Below the pieces are notes generated by a model that saw nothing but the letters and a program-made list of their open reading frames with translations, was not told the DNA's origin and searched no databases. Source: Gilvimarinus sp. DA14 (GTDB taxonomy: Bacteria > Pseudomonadota > Gammaproteobacteria > Pseudomonadales > Cellvibrionaceae). Taken from it: DNA of 64,000 nt. The translations under genes and the position numbers were made by a program. Location: the NCBI RefSeq assembly GCF_024204685.1, contig NZ_CP100350.1, forward strand, positions 2,148,501-2,212,500, in the 5' to 3' direction. Shown here one piece after another: positions 54,925-63,196 of the stretch. Each line of letters begins with the position of its first letter. Positions within the stretch are counted from its first letter, which is position 1.

Positions 54925-55971
54925 TTGCCCAAGGTTCTGAATCTGGCTCTGGCCTCTTACGGCATGTCGGGCCGCATTTTTCACGCACCTTTTATTCACC
55001 AACATCCCGGCCTCAAGCTACACAGTATTCTCGAGCGCACAGCCTCGCACTCTCGTGAGCGCTACCCGGACGCCAAAATCGTGCGGGACTTTGCTTCACT
55101 CATCGACAACCCGGACATTGATCTGGTTGTCGTCAACACCCCCAACTATCTGCACTACCCCATGGCCCATGCGGCACTCGAAGCGGGTAAACACGTAATT
55201 GTGGAGAAACCTTTTACTGTGTCGGTGGACGAGGGCAAGGCGCTGATAGATCTGGCAAACCAGCGCCAGCTGATGCTCTCGGTCTACCATAACCGCCGGC
55301 TTCAGTCGGGCCACTTAACGGTGCGAGAGCTGTTGGATAAAGGCGAATTGGGGCAGCTCAACACCTTTGCCACGCATATTGATCGCTACCGCCCCCAACC
55401 CGGCCCCAAAAAATGGAAAGAAGAACCCAACCCGGGGGCTGGTTTGTTATACGATCTTGGCTCGCACCTGCTGGATGAAGCGGCGATGCTGTTCGGTTTA
55501 CCCCAGGCCGTTACCGCCGATTTACGCTGCGAGCGAGATCAGTCACAGGTATGCGACTATTTTCATTTGCGCCTGGATTACCCCCATCACAAGTGCCTGC
55601 TAAGTGCCAGCATGCTCGCCCGCGCACCCGGCCCCGCCTATGTTCTGCACGGCGACCGGGCGTCCTTTGTTAAACAGGGCGCGGATATTCAAGAATCACT
55701 GCTAGCGGCGGGCACTCTCCCAGATTCCGACAATTGGTGTCAGGAAGAACCGCAATATTGGGGCCTTTTGTACTCAGATGAAGGCAGCACTGCCTACCCC
55801 ACCATCGATGGCCGGTATCAGGATTACTACCACAATATATACCGACACCTGACAGAAGGCGCGCCCCTGAACACCTTGGCAGAACAGGCGCTAGTCACCG
55901 TGGGGCTGATCGAAATTGCCGAACACAGTGCCCGGGAAAAGCGCACCATTGAGCTGGGGACGGCGCCCTAA
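54925..55971 (+). CDS. Gfo/Idh/MocA-family oxidoreductase
   Basis: An NAD(P)-dependent oxidoreductase of about 348 aa. The Rossmann nucleotide-binding region is ALASYGMSGRIFHAP. EKPFTVS contains the conserved Lys of the EKP motif, and GAGLLYDLGSHLLDEA carries the catalytic His region. Members act on sugars, inositols and related polyols. The open frame begins at 54877, but TTG at 54925 has a GAGG 8 bases before it and gives the usual family length, so I prefer it. No pathway neighbours indicate the substrate. Confidence 0.92.
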   Translation: MPKVLNLALASYGMSGRIFHAPFIHQHPGLKLHSILERTASHSRERYPDAKIVRDFASLIDNPDIDLVVVNTPNYLHYPMAHAALEAGKHVIVEKPFTVSVDEGKALIDLANQRQLMLSVYHNRRLQSGHLTVRELLDKGELGQLNTFATHIDRYRPQPGPKKWKEEPNPGAGLLYDLGSHLLDEAAMLFGLPQAVTADLRCERDQSQVCDYFHLRLDYPHHKCLLSASMLARAPGPAYVLHGDRASFVKQGADIQESLLAAGTLPDSDNWCQEEPQYWGLLYSDEGSTAYPTIDGRYQDYYHNIYRHLTEGAPLNTLAEQALVTVGLIEIAEHSAREKRTIELGTAP

Positions 55972-56062
55972 AACGTCAAAGACGGCATTCTAATACGCGA
56001 TCACTCTAAAGCCATTGTCATACAATAAATGGCAGTTAACACTTATAACCAGAGCAACTCCA

Positions 56063-57172
56063 GTGAAATCGAGCTCCATCCGCCGACTAATCGACTTTGA
56101 TGGCAATCGCAGCAACAACTTTACCCTGATACGCCTAGTATTTGCCTGGGCTGTTCTTTATGGACATAGCTATGCCATACAAGCTGCGGATGGCTATTCG
56201 GACCCGTTGAATAGGCTATTCGCGGGCTCAACATGGGTCGGAGCCATTGCCGTAGAAGGATTTTTTGCGATAAGCGGCTTTTTGGTTACAGCTAGTCTTA
56301 TGAAACGAGACGCGATTGACTACATCATCTCTCGCTCATTGCGTATCGTGCCCGGCTTAACTGTCTGTGTATTTATATGTGTATTTCTACTCGGTTCACT
56401 TGCCTCCGAGCTACCGATCAGCGATTACTTCGAAAGCACTCAAACTTTCACCTACCTTAGAAACTCGCTGGCTTTTATACCCATGCAATGGGAATTACCC
56501 GGAGTTTTTGTCGACAATACCCGCACAGCGGTTAACGGCTCATTGTGGACTCTGAATGTCGAAGTGTATTGCTACGTTCTGCTGCTAGTATTAGGCACAT
56601 TTGCACTGGTCAAATATGCCGCGATAGCAAACGGTTTCTTAGTCGTATTGTTTCTATTTTCACTAAAGTTTTACCCTAACCTACCCCTTATAGGCATTAA
56701 TGAAGCGTGGGCCAGACCATCACTTTATTTTCTCTTAGGTGTATTTTTCTACGTAAACCGAAAATATATTGTGCTGCACTGGGTACTCGCCATCACAAGT
56801 CTAGTTTTATGCTTAGCGTCTTTTGGCAAGAGCTGGTATCAATACGTGTTTCCTTTGGCGTTTGTCTATCTGCTCTTCTACACCGCTTATGCCACAAAAC
56901 ACATTGATATGGATCGCTCACTCGGTGATATTTCTTTCGGCTTTTACATTTACGCATGGCCCACCCAGCAGGTCATTGCAAGCTCACTGCCCAGTGCGTC
57001 GCCTTATATCAATACGCTTATTTCCACTGTGATAACTGGCGCTCTGGCCTGGATGTCATGGACGTATGTGGAAAAACCAGCCCTCTCGCTTAAACAGTGG
57101 TTAATGAACCTAAGGAATGGCTTAAAAAACGCCTCTGCAAAACCAGACATAAACTCTCCCAGTCAGCAATAA
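56063..57172 (+). CDS. acyltransferase 3 family membrane protein
   Basis: An integral membrane acyltransferase (OafA/NodX type, about 369 aa from GTG at 56063; the open frame begins at TTG 56015). Features visible are FTLIRLVFAWAVLYGHSY with the catalytic His, FFAISGFLVTASL, SLRIVPGL, and about ten membrane segments. These proteins acetylate or succinylate surface polysaccharides. The sequence is clearly more AT-rich than its neighbours and the gene stands alone, so it may have been acquired by transfer. It shares a bidirectional terminator with the gene opposite. Confidence 0.88.
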   Translation: MKSSSIRRLIDFDGNRSNNFTLIRLVFAWAVLYGHSYAIQAADGYSDPLNRLFAGSTWVGAIAVEGFFAISGFLVTASLMKRDAIDYIISRSLRIVPGLTVCVFICVFLLGSLASELPISDYFESTQTFTYLRNSLAFIPMQWELPGVFVDNTRTAVNGSLWTLNVEVYCYVLLLVLGTFALVKYAAIANGFLVVLFLFSLKFYPNLPLIGINEAWARPSLYFLLGVFFYVNRKYIVLHWVLAITSLVLCLASFGKSWYQYVFPLAFVYLLFYTAYATKHIDMDRSLGDISFGFYIYAWPTQQVIASSLPSASPYINTLISTVITGALAWMSWTYVEKPALSLKQWLMNLRNGLKNASAKPDINSPSQQ

Positions 57173-57173
57173 A

Positions 57174-57199
57174 AAAGGCCGCCCAAATGGGCGGCCTTT
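57174..57199. terminator. bidirectional terminator
   Basis: AAAGGCCGCCCA (57174-57185) and TGGGCGGCCTTT (57188-57199) form a 12-bp stem. The A-run upstream gives a good U-tract for the minus-strand gene, and the last T residues serve the plus-strand gene more weakly. Confidence 0.85.
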
Positions 57200-57226
57200 G
57201 CAATAGGAGCCAAACCTTGACAGGGG

Positions 57227-57955
57227 TTATTCGGATCCTGGGTAGTTGATTACCGCGATGGTGTGCATATCTACCGCTTCGCTGCCGACAAAGCCCGGAA
57301 TAAAACGCGACTTTTTCAAGGCGGTTTCAATCACTTTGGCATCGCGACGGGCGCGGCCGGCAGCCTCTACGGTGCGCACAGACTTCACATTACCGTCGGC
57401 GTTAACGTCGGCCACTACACGGGCGAGGCGGGCATCGTCAAAAAACGGTTGTCCTTCGCCGTTGGAGCGGTAAGCGGAGTACCAATCAGTCTGATCCAGG
57501 CGCTCTTGCGGGGCGATGTAATCAACACCGTATTCGCGCTGCAGAGTACCCAGGTTGGGCAGCATGACCACATTGGGCTGGCTGTCATTGCGCGAGTACA
57601 CTACGCGAAACGCCATACGTACTGGTACCGCTTCGCCGTCGACCATGGCCGGAGTAAAGCTCAAACCATCCAGAGCGCGCTGAGTCTGACCCTGCAGATC
57701 GTTGTACGCGGCCTTATCAAAGCAGGTTACATTACTGGCCACGCCGGTGGTGGCAATGTCGGCCTGGCAATAAACAGCTATAGTTCTATTATCAGTCGCC
57801 ATAGACTCTGGAATGGTCACTTTTTGACTGACTTGGTCTACTGCACCGCCAAAATTAGCGGGCTGATACATGGAGCTGGCACTGCTAGAAAAGGGCAGTA
57901 CTACTGCCAGAATCGCCAGTGAACCGAGCACTTTATTGGTTAGAAGTGATTTCAT
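57227..57955 (-). CDS. periplasmic protein with two TonB-C-terminal-like domains
   Basis: A 242-aa protein with a cleavable signal peptide (ending near SSASS) instead of the membrane anchor of a true TonB. Two segments follow the TonB C-terminal pattern: about 60-120 (ALDGLSFTPAMVDGEAVPVRM) and about 175-240 (ALKKSRFIPGFVGSEAV). It is the third gene in line after the beta-helix lipoprotein and the TBDR. A role as an accessory to receptor energisation is inferred. It cannot transmit force alone without an anchor. The ATG has GAGG 8 bases upstream. Confidence 0.75.
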   Translation of the reverse strand: MKSLLTNKVLGSLAILAVVLPFSSSASSMYQPANFGGAVDQVSQKVTIPESMATDNRTIAVYCQADIATTGVASNVTCFDKAAYNDLQGQTQRALDGLSFTPAMVDGEAVPVRMAFRVVYSRNDSQPNVVMLPNLGTLQREYGVDYIAPQERLDQTDWYSAYRSNGEGQPFFDDARLARVVADVNADGNVKSVRTVEAAGRARRDAKVIETALKKSRFIPGFVGSEAVDMHTIAVINYPGSE

Positions 57956-58326
57956 GCTCTAATCCTCTTTTAAAGGTGGGGCTTTGCCCCGGTATCAAGT
58001 AGCGCAGCTGATGCTCTGAACACGAAGCTCAATCTGCGCTGTTGATATTAGAATATCACCGGCCTAACCATACGATTGTTAATTTATTATTACAGAATTG
58101 TCTTTTTTCTGATTTTTTTGCCTAAAAAGCTATTTTTTTCACATTCAAAGCCCAAAAACACCCCTCAACCCGCTCATTTAATAAACAATTAAGAGCACCC
58201 TATAACCAAATATTCTAAATAATAGGGTGAGTTACCCGAGTTTCGGGCATAAAAAAGCCGCTGACGAGCAGCGGCTTTGTCACAATCCTTCGCGTTATTG
58301 TCTTGCCTTCCGGCACTTTCCGGGTT
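57956..58326 (-). other. 371-bp AT-rich region between TBDR 3 and the TonB-C-like gene
   Basis: I see no gene. The part from about 58080 to 58150 has many T and A runs and may be an UP-element-like promoter region for the gene at 57955. The TBDR 3 terminator is at its right end. Confidence 0.45.
58254..58278 (-). terminator. terminator of TBDR 3
   Basis: AAAGCCGCTG (58254-58263) and CAGCGGCTTT (58269-58278) form a 10-bp stem followed by T residues on the minus strand. Confidence 0.85.
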
Positions 58327-61026
58327 TTAGAAAGAGTACTTAAAGTCCAACCCGATGCCTGTGCCTTGCTCCTGAGTCAAAATAGTCACACTCTCACCGC
58401 CGGAATTCACCTGTTCAAACTCCCGATCCTGATCCAACAGGTTGCTGAGCTTAAATTTCATGCTCAATGTTTCGGTCGGATAAAAGGTGTAAACCAAATC
58501 CAGTGAGTGATAGGGCTGCTCGTAAGCGTCGTCGTGACCGTCCAGCACCGCGGCATAGTAAACGCGATCTCCGAACACGTTGTACAACAACGATGCGGTG
58601 TGCATACCATCTTCCGAGTCGAAGCCCAACTGCGCGTTCATCACATACTCAGACTGGCCGGTCATGCGACGTACAGTATTGGTAAAACCCTGACCTTCGG
58701 GCGATACGATTTCCGAATCACTCAAGGTCAAGTTACCCGAAACAAAGAAACCCGCACCGATATCTTTCAGGCCTTCAAACTCCAAACCGTAAATCTCACC
58801 GGATACGGCATTGTAGTAAGTCAGCAAGATATCATCGTCCGAGCCGGGCTGACGCGCCTGCTCAATAGGGTTAACAATGTCTTTATAGAACAGCGATACG
58901 GTAAAGTTGTCGCCACCTGGGTAGAACCATTCGGTACGCAGATCAAAATGATCCAGCTCGGAGAACTGCAGATTGGGGTTACCCACTACGCGCACATCCA
59001 GCTCCGGGTCCAGGTACTGAACGTCGGATACTTCACGCAAGTCGGGGCGAACCACGGTCTGCGCAACAGAGGCGCGCACCTGGAAGTCGTCGGCACCCAT
59101 AAAGCCCTGATTCATAAAAGTCAGCGCCAATGAGGGATACCAGCCGTCATCCTTCACCACGTAGTTTTCCGGGTTTTCTTCCAGGTCCTGATTCAAGTCA
59201 ACGATCGACTCGCCGGTATAATCCAGCAAATCCACCGGCAGTACCGCTTGACGGAAATCTTCGTAGCGTACACCACCGGTTAAGCGCCAGGTGTAGTCGA
59301 TATTTAAATCGAACATACCGTAAGCGGCGTCGGTTTTCTGCGCGGCGATGTAGCTTTCCTTACCCAAGCCCGGATCCATGGTGAGATCAAAGTTGTAATC
59401 CAGGTTACCCAGATTCTCGTCACCCAACACATGACCAGGCGTGCCCTCTAGCGCATCGTTGCTAATACCCGGGGCATTAATCGCTGCAGTGTAACCATAA
59501 TAGGCACGGGTCTTGTCGCTGTAGTCGTAACCACCGGTAAGCGTTAGCAAGGTGTCGCCAAAGTTGATCGGTAGCTCTACATCGTAGCCGTAACTGGTGA
59601 CGTTATCTTCCAGCTGCAAGAAACCAAAGCTCGCCATATTAGTGGTGGACTGCAAGCGAGTGTTGGTCACCTCCCCGGTTTCAGTATCAATCAAGTTTGA
59701 AGCCTTGATGTTCACTTCATTGGGGATGGCAGTCTCAGCGCGCGAATCGGAGTAGTACCAATCCACACCCAGCTCATCAATGGCGTCGGTCAGATCAAAC
59801 TCAAAGTTGTGATCACCCGTTACCTGGCCAATGGTCAAACGGCGTTCTTCGTAGCGGGTTTGGTAATCCAACACTTGTGAGCCATCGGACTGACGATTGT
59901 TGGCATCAAAACCACTTGAAATGGACGCGCGATCTTCCACATCAGTGATGTAAAAACCGCTGGCTTCAATGGTGTGCATTTCCTGAAAGCTAACACCGCC
60001 ACTGACGGCCGCCAGGGTACGGGTCTCTTCAGAGGTGCGCTGAACTTCTGAGTTCACCTCTTCGGGGTTACCAATACCTTTTTTCGATTGGTTTTTGTTG
60101 CGCCACTCATGGTCGTAAGACAAGTTGGCGAGCGCACCAATGCGCCAGTCATCGCTCACGTACCAAGAGTTACCCAGCGATAATTTACCGCCATAGTCCG
60201 GATCCAACGATTGCGGAGTAATCTCTACATCGCGGTCCAGGCTTAACATTAAGTCGCGGTTAATTTGCTGCGCCTGGGCGCGAACTTCCGGCGATACTGA
60301 CTGCCCCTGACCCACCATAGTCTGGGCGATTTCGTTGGTAGTGATATTACCTTGATACAAAGTAATCGCACGGCTCAACTGATCGGGCACACCATTATCT
60401 ACATCGCCGCCGGAGTAGAAAATACCGTCATCGTTGTTCACGGTATTCCAGCCGGTGCCGATAGATACATCGAACACCACATCTTCCGGCATACCCTTAG
60501 TGCGGATATTCACGTTACCACCGCCAAACGTCGCGGGCAGGTCCGGCGAAAATGCCTTTTGCACTTTCAGGGTTTTTACGATGGTAGAGGGGAACAAATC
60601 CAGCGGTAACACATTACGGGTCAACTCAGGTGAAGGAACTGACGCGCCGTTTAAATTAACGCTGGAGTAGCGCTCGCCCAGTGAGCGAACATATACGTAT
60701 TGATCGTCGACAACGGTCAGGCCCGTCACCCGGCCCAGGGCCGAGGCAATGTCGGCATCGCCGGCGCGGGAAATCTGATCGAAGCCAAGTACGTCGGCCG
60801 AGAAGGGCTGCTCAATACGCTCATCGATAATAGAATCGGACGCGCTTTGCAAACGGCCGATGGTTAATACCTCTTCAATTACCGGGGCCTGAATCGCGGG
60901 CTGACTGCTCATCCCGTTATCGTCTTCGTCGCTTTGTGCCACAGCGCCTTGGCTGCTAAACAAAGCGGCGGAGGCCGCGATAATCGCCAGACTAATCTGG
61001 CTTCGTTTGGTCGTAATTGTGCGCAT
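58327..61026 (-). CDS. TonB-dependent outer-membrane receptor 3
   Basis: An 899-aa TBDR with a signal peptide ending GAVAQ, a TonB-box-like EEVLTIG and a plug with DIASALGRVTGL, YVRSLGERYSSVNLNG and ATFGGGNVNIRT. The barrel ends LDFKYSF. It is of a different subtype from TBDRs 1 and 2 (shorter and without the NGRDSF motif). The upstream gene is a beta-helix lipoprotein and the downstream gene a TonB-C-like periplasmic protein, so the three seem to form one uptake system. The ligand is unknown. A Pho-box-like sequence upstream of the lipoprotein gene suggests a phosphorus-containing compound. The ATG has AGG 8 bases upstream. Confidence 0.94.
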   Translation of the reverse strand: MRTITTKRSQISLAIIAASAALFSSQGAVAQSDEDDNGMSSQPAIQAPVIEEVLTIGRLQSASDSIIDERIEQPFSADVLGFDQISRAGDADIASALGRVTGLTVVDDQYVYVRSLGERYSSVNLNGASVPSPELTRNVLPLDLFPSTIVKTLKVQKAFSPDLPATFGGGNVNIRTKGMPEDVVFDVSIGTGWNTVNNDDGIFYSGGDVDNGVPDQLSRAITLYQGNITTNEIAQTMVGQGQSVSPEVRAQAQQINRDLMLSLDRDVEITPQSLDPDYGGKLSLGNSWYVSDDWRIGALANLSYDHEWRNKNQSKKGIGNPEEVNSEVQRTSEETRTLAAVSGGVSFQEMHTIEASGFYITDVEDRASISSGFDANNRQSDGSQVLDYQTRYEERRLTIGQVTGDHNFEFDLTDAIDELGVDWYYSDSRAETAIPNEVNIKASNLIDTETGEVTNTRLQSTTNMASFGFLQLEDNVTSYGYDVELPINFGDTLLTLTGGYDYSDKTRAYYGYTAAINAPGISNDALEGTPGHVLGDENLGNLDYNFDLTMDPGLGKESYIAAQKTDAAYGMFDLNIDYTWRLTGGVRYEDFRQAVLPVDLLDYTGESIVDLNQDLEENPENYVVKDDGWYPSLALTFMNQGFMGADDFQVRASVAQTVVRPDLREVSDVQYLDPELDVRVVGNPNLQFSELDHFDLRTEWFYPGGDNFTVSLFYKDIVNPIEQARQPGSDDDILLTYYNAVSGEIYGLEFEGLKDIGAGFFVSGNLTLSDSEIVSPEGQGFTNTVRRMTGQSEYVMNAQLGFDSEDGMHTASLLYNVFGDRVYYAAVLDGHDDAYEQPYHSLDLVYTFYPTETLSMKFKLSNLLDQDREFEQVNSGGESVTILTQEQGTGIGLDFKYSF

Positions 61027-61141
61027 TTTAAAAACCTTTTAGAGGCGGTTTTCCAAACGGTCTGGGTGTTACCCACCCCGCAAGCAGGGAAACATGTTGC
61101 CGGGTGGTGTGAGGGCTAAAAAGCCCGGGGGTTTATCGCAA

Positions 61142-61163
61142 AAGGCGCCCCGGAAGGCGCCTT
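61142..61163 (-). terminator. hairpin between the beta-helix lipoprotein and TBDR 3
   Basis: AAGGCGCC (61142-61149) and GGCGCCTT (61156-61163) form a stem followed by four T on the minus strand. It is probably a partial terminator that allows some read-through into the TBDR gene. Confidence 0.65.
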
Positions 61164-61186
61164 GCAATACAGCTGGCGCAGGTGGA

Positions 61187-62884
61187 TTAGTTATCCAGAC
61201 CTACAGTCCAACCGGCAACCCAGTCGTTGTCAGCGCTTACGGCACCGATGAAATCAACCGCGTCGAAGAAGTTGCTGGTACCTGAAGCACCTACCGCAGG
61301 AGCGGCGCCGGCTTCGAAAGTGTTTTCCAGCATGGTCACGTCGTAAACATCAACCTCAATCGCACCGCCGTTGCCGTCAGTCATGCTAGCGGCAGTGATG
61401 TAAGCGCGTGGGTTGCTGTCCAGACCTTCGATAACCATTGCAGGCAGAGCACCGGTGGTGTTTTCGTCCAGAATCACGTTGTTGGTGTTCTCACCAGAGG
61501 TCAACCAGGCGTTGATGTCGAAGTCGCCGTTAGCAGGATCAACACCAGCTTTGGTCGCTTCGGTACAGGCGATTACGTTGCTCTTGGCAACAGACCAGCC
61601 ACCGGTAGCAGCAAAGATAGTTTGCGGACCTTCAGAATCGTCCAGCTCGAAGCACTCGTTAGAGGCCATGCCAGAGGCGTTAGAAGTCACGATAGAGTTG
61701 TACATTTCGAAGTGCGCACCTTCACGGTACAACACGCCTTCAGAGCTACCTTTAGAGCTTGGGTTCTCACCTTCGTTTTCACCTACGTTCGAGGTGATAC
61801 AAGTCATGTTAGAGATACGACCTTTGGTGAAAGGCTCCAGATCGTCGGCACGGCCGCCACCAGTATTGTCCGCTTCAATACAACGGTTGGCACCAGAAGT
61901 GTGAGTAACCAGAGCGTACTGGATGTTACCTACCCAGCCTTCAGAGAAGTCGATAGAGTCATCGCCCACGTTAACCGCAACAACGTTTTTCAGATCAACC
62001 GCACCACCGAACATTTCAAAACCATCATCCTGAGTGGTGTAGGTTTGTACGTATTCGATAGTAGTACCAGAACCTACCGCGTTCAGGGTCAGGCCGTTCA
62101 GCTCAGAGCCATCAACAACCTCAAAGCCGGCGTGCTTGATCACAACGTAACGCAGGATACCGCTGCTCTCGCCGTTGTTGTTACCACCGTAAGTGGCCGG
62201 ACGACCTTCGGCAGTAATGTGGCAGCCGTGAACATTGTTAGCAGTTGCTTCGCGCTGCTCATCGGTACACTTGTTGGTAATACCGTTACCGTTAATCTGT
62301 ACACCGCCCCACAGACCGCGATCAGATTCGTCGGCTGCATTGTCGCGCAGGTCTTGTACCGCAGAGAAAACAATCGGCGCGTCGGCAGTACCTTCGGCAA
62401 TGATTGAAGAGCCGCGAGCGATACGAACGTAATCGTTAGAAGAAGAGAAGGCGATTTGCGCACCAGCTTCAATGCTCAGCGACGGACCATCACCTTCTTG
62501 CGGAATAGAAGTGCCGTTAGAAGCCTGGCTGGCGTCTACGTCTTCACCTACCCACAGGCTGTTTTCAAAAATGTGCAAACCGCCATCCAGCGCAGGGATG
62601 TTCAGATCAACGGTCAGGGGGTTGGTATCACTTACGAAAGAAGCGCTGTAAGTACAGTTGCCATCGGCGAAAGCACCTTGACGAGTTTGACCATTTTCTT
62701 CGTAGGTCGCACATGGGTTGTCATCACCGCCGCCGCTGTCGCCACCGCTGTTGTTGGTGGTGTTGTTGGTAGTGTTGTTCGAGTCGATCACGGTGTTAGA
62801 CGGATTCAGTTCGATGTCTCCACCGCCACAGCCAACTAAAACAGCAGCCAGTACGTTTACGCTTACCAGGGTCTTGATATTCAT
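61187..62884 (-). CDS. lipoprotein with a right-handed beta-helix-like fold
   Basis: A 565-aa lipoprotein. The lipobox is LVGC (Cys19), followed by an Asn/Thr- and Gly/Asp-rich linker to about residue 55. Later repeats of short beta segments (SSIIAEGTADAPIVFS, LRYVVIKHAGFEV, TIEYVQTYTTQDDGFEMFGG, LKNVVAVNVGDDSIDF) are typical of a parallel beta-helix. Acidic loops (DDGFE, DDSIDF) could bind cations. The ATG at 62884 begins the signal peptide directly; a longer frame to 62935 is less likely. Its position next to TBDR 3 suggests a surface-exposed partner of that receptor. Confidence 0.85.
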   Translation of the reverse strand: MNIKTLVSVNVLAAVLVGCGGGDIELNPSNTVIDSNNTTNNTTNNSGGDSGGGDDNPCATYEENGQTRQGAFADGNCTYSASFVSDTNPLTVDLNIPALDGGLHIFENSLWVGEDVDASQASNGTSIPQEGDGPSLSIEAGAQIAFSSSNDYVRIARGSSIIAEGTADAPIVFSAVQDLRDNAADESDRGLWGGVQINGNGITNKCTDEQREATANNVHGCHITAEGRPATYGGNNNGESSGILRYVVIKHAGFEVVDGSELNGLTLNAVGSGTTIEYVQTYTTQDDGFEMFGGAVDLKNVVAVNVGDDSIDFSEGWVGNIQYALVTHTSGANRCIEADNTGGGRADDLEPFTKGRISNMTCITSNVGENEGENPSSKGSSEGVLYREGAHFEMYNSIVTSNASGMASNECFELDDSEGPQTIFAATGGWSVAKSNVIACTEATKAGVDPANGDFDINAWLTSGENTNNVILDENTTGALPAMVIEGLDSNPRAYITAASMTDGNGGAIEVDVYDVTMLENTFEAGAAPAVGASGTSNFFDAVDFIGAVSADNDWVAGWTVGLDN

Positions 62885-63196
62885 AAATTCCAACTCTCCC
62901 CAAGTGGATAGTTTGTCAAATTGCTTTGCAGGCAAGATTGCCCACAGTGAGTAATCGGTAGCACGGTGTGCTCAGTCCATGGCTGACTGAAAAGGCTCTT
63001 GCGTTCTTTAGCGCGCCTAATTCGAGCCGTGTGCTCATGTGGCGCCTATGGTTGATGAGTTTTATGAAAGCCGCGTGACAGAAATGTGAAGGTTTTGTTT
63101 CAGGGGATAAGAAGAGAGATTTTTATAGCGAATAATAAGGCGGGGCAAGTATGTGGCCACTAACACTTCGTGGCCACATGTTAAAAAGTGTGCGAA
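62885..63196 (-). promoter_or_regulatory. 312-bp region upstream of the beta-helix lipoprotein
   Basis: The region holds a Pho-box-like sequence and, at its right end, a hairpin with arms ATGTGGCCAC (63151-63160) and GTGGCCACAT (63170-63179) that probably ends the ACR3 transcript, although no T-run follows. No gene is seen. Confidence 0.5.
63064..63081 (-). promoter_or_regulatory. Pho-box-like PhoB binding site
   Basis: On the minus strand the sequence is CTGTCAC-GCGG-CTTTCAT: two 7-bp direct repeats, each 6/7 to CTGTCAT, with the correct 4-bp spacer. It points towards the lipoprotein and TBDR 3 genes and is about 180 bp upstream of the lipoprotein ATG. Confidence 0.5.
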
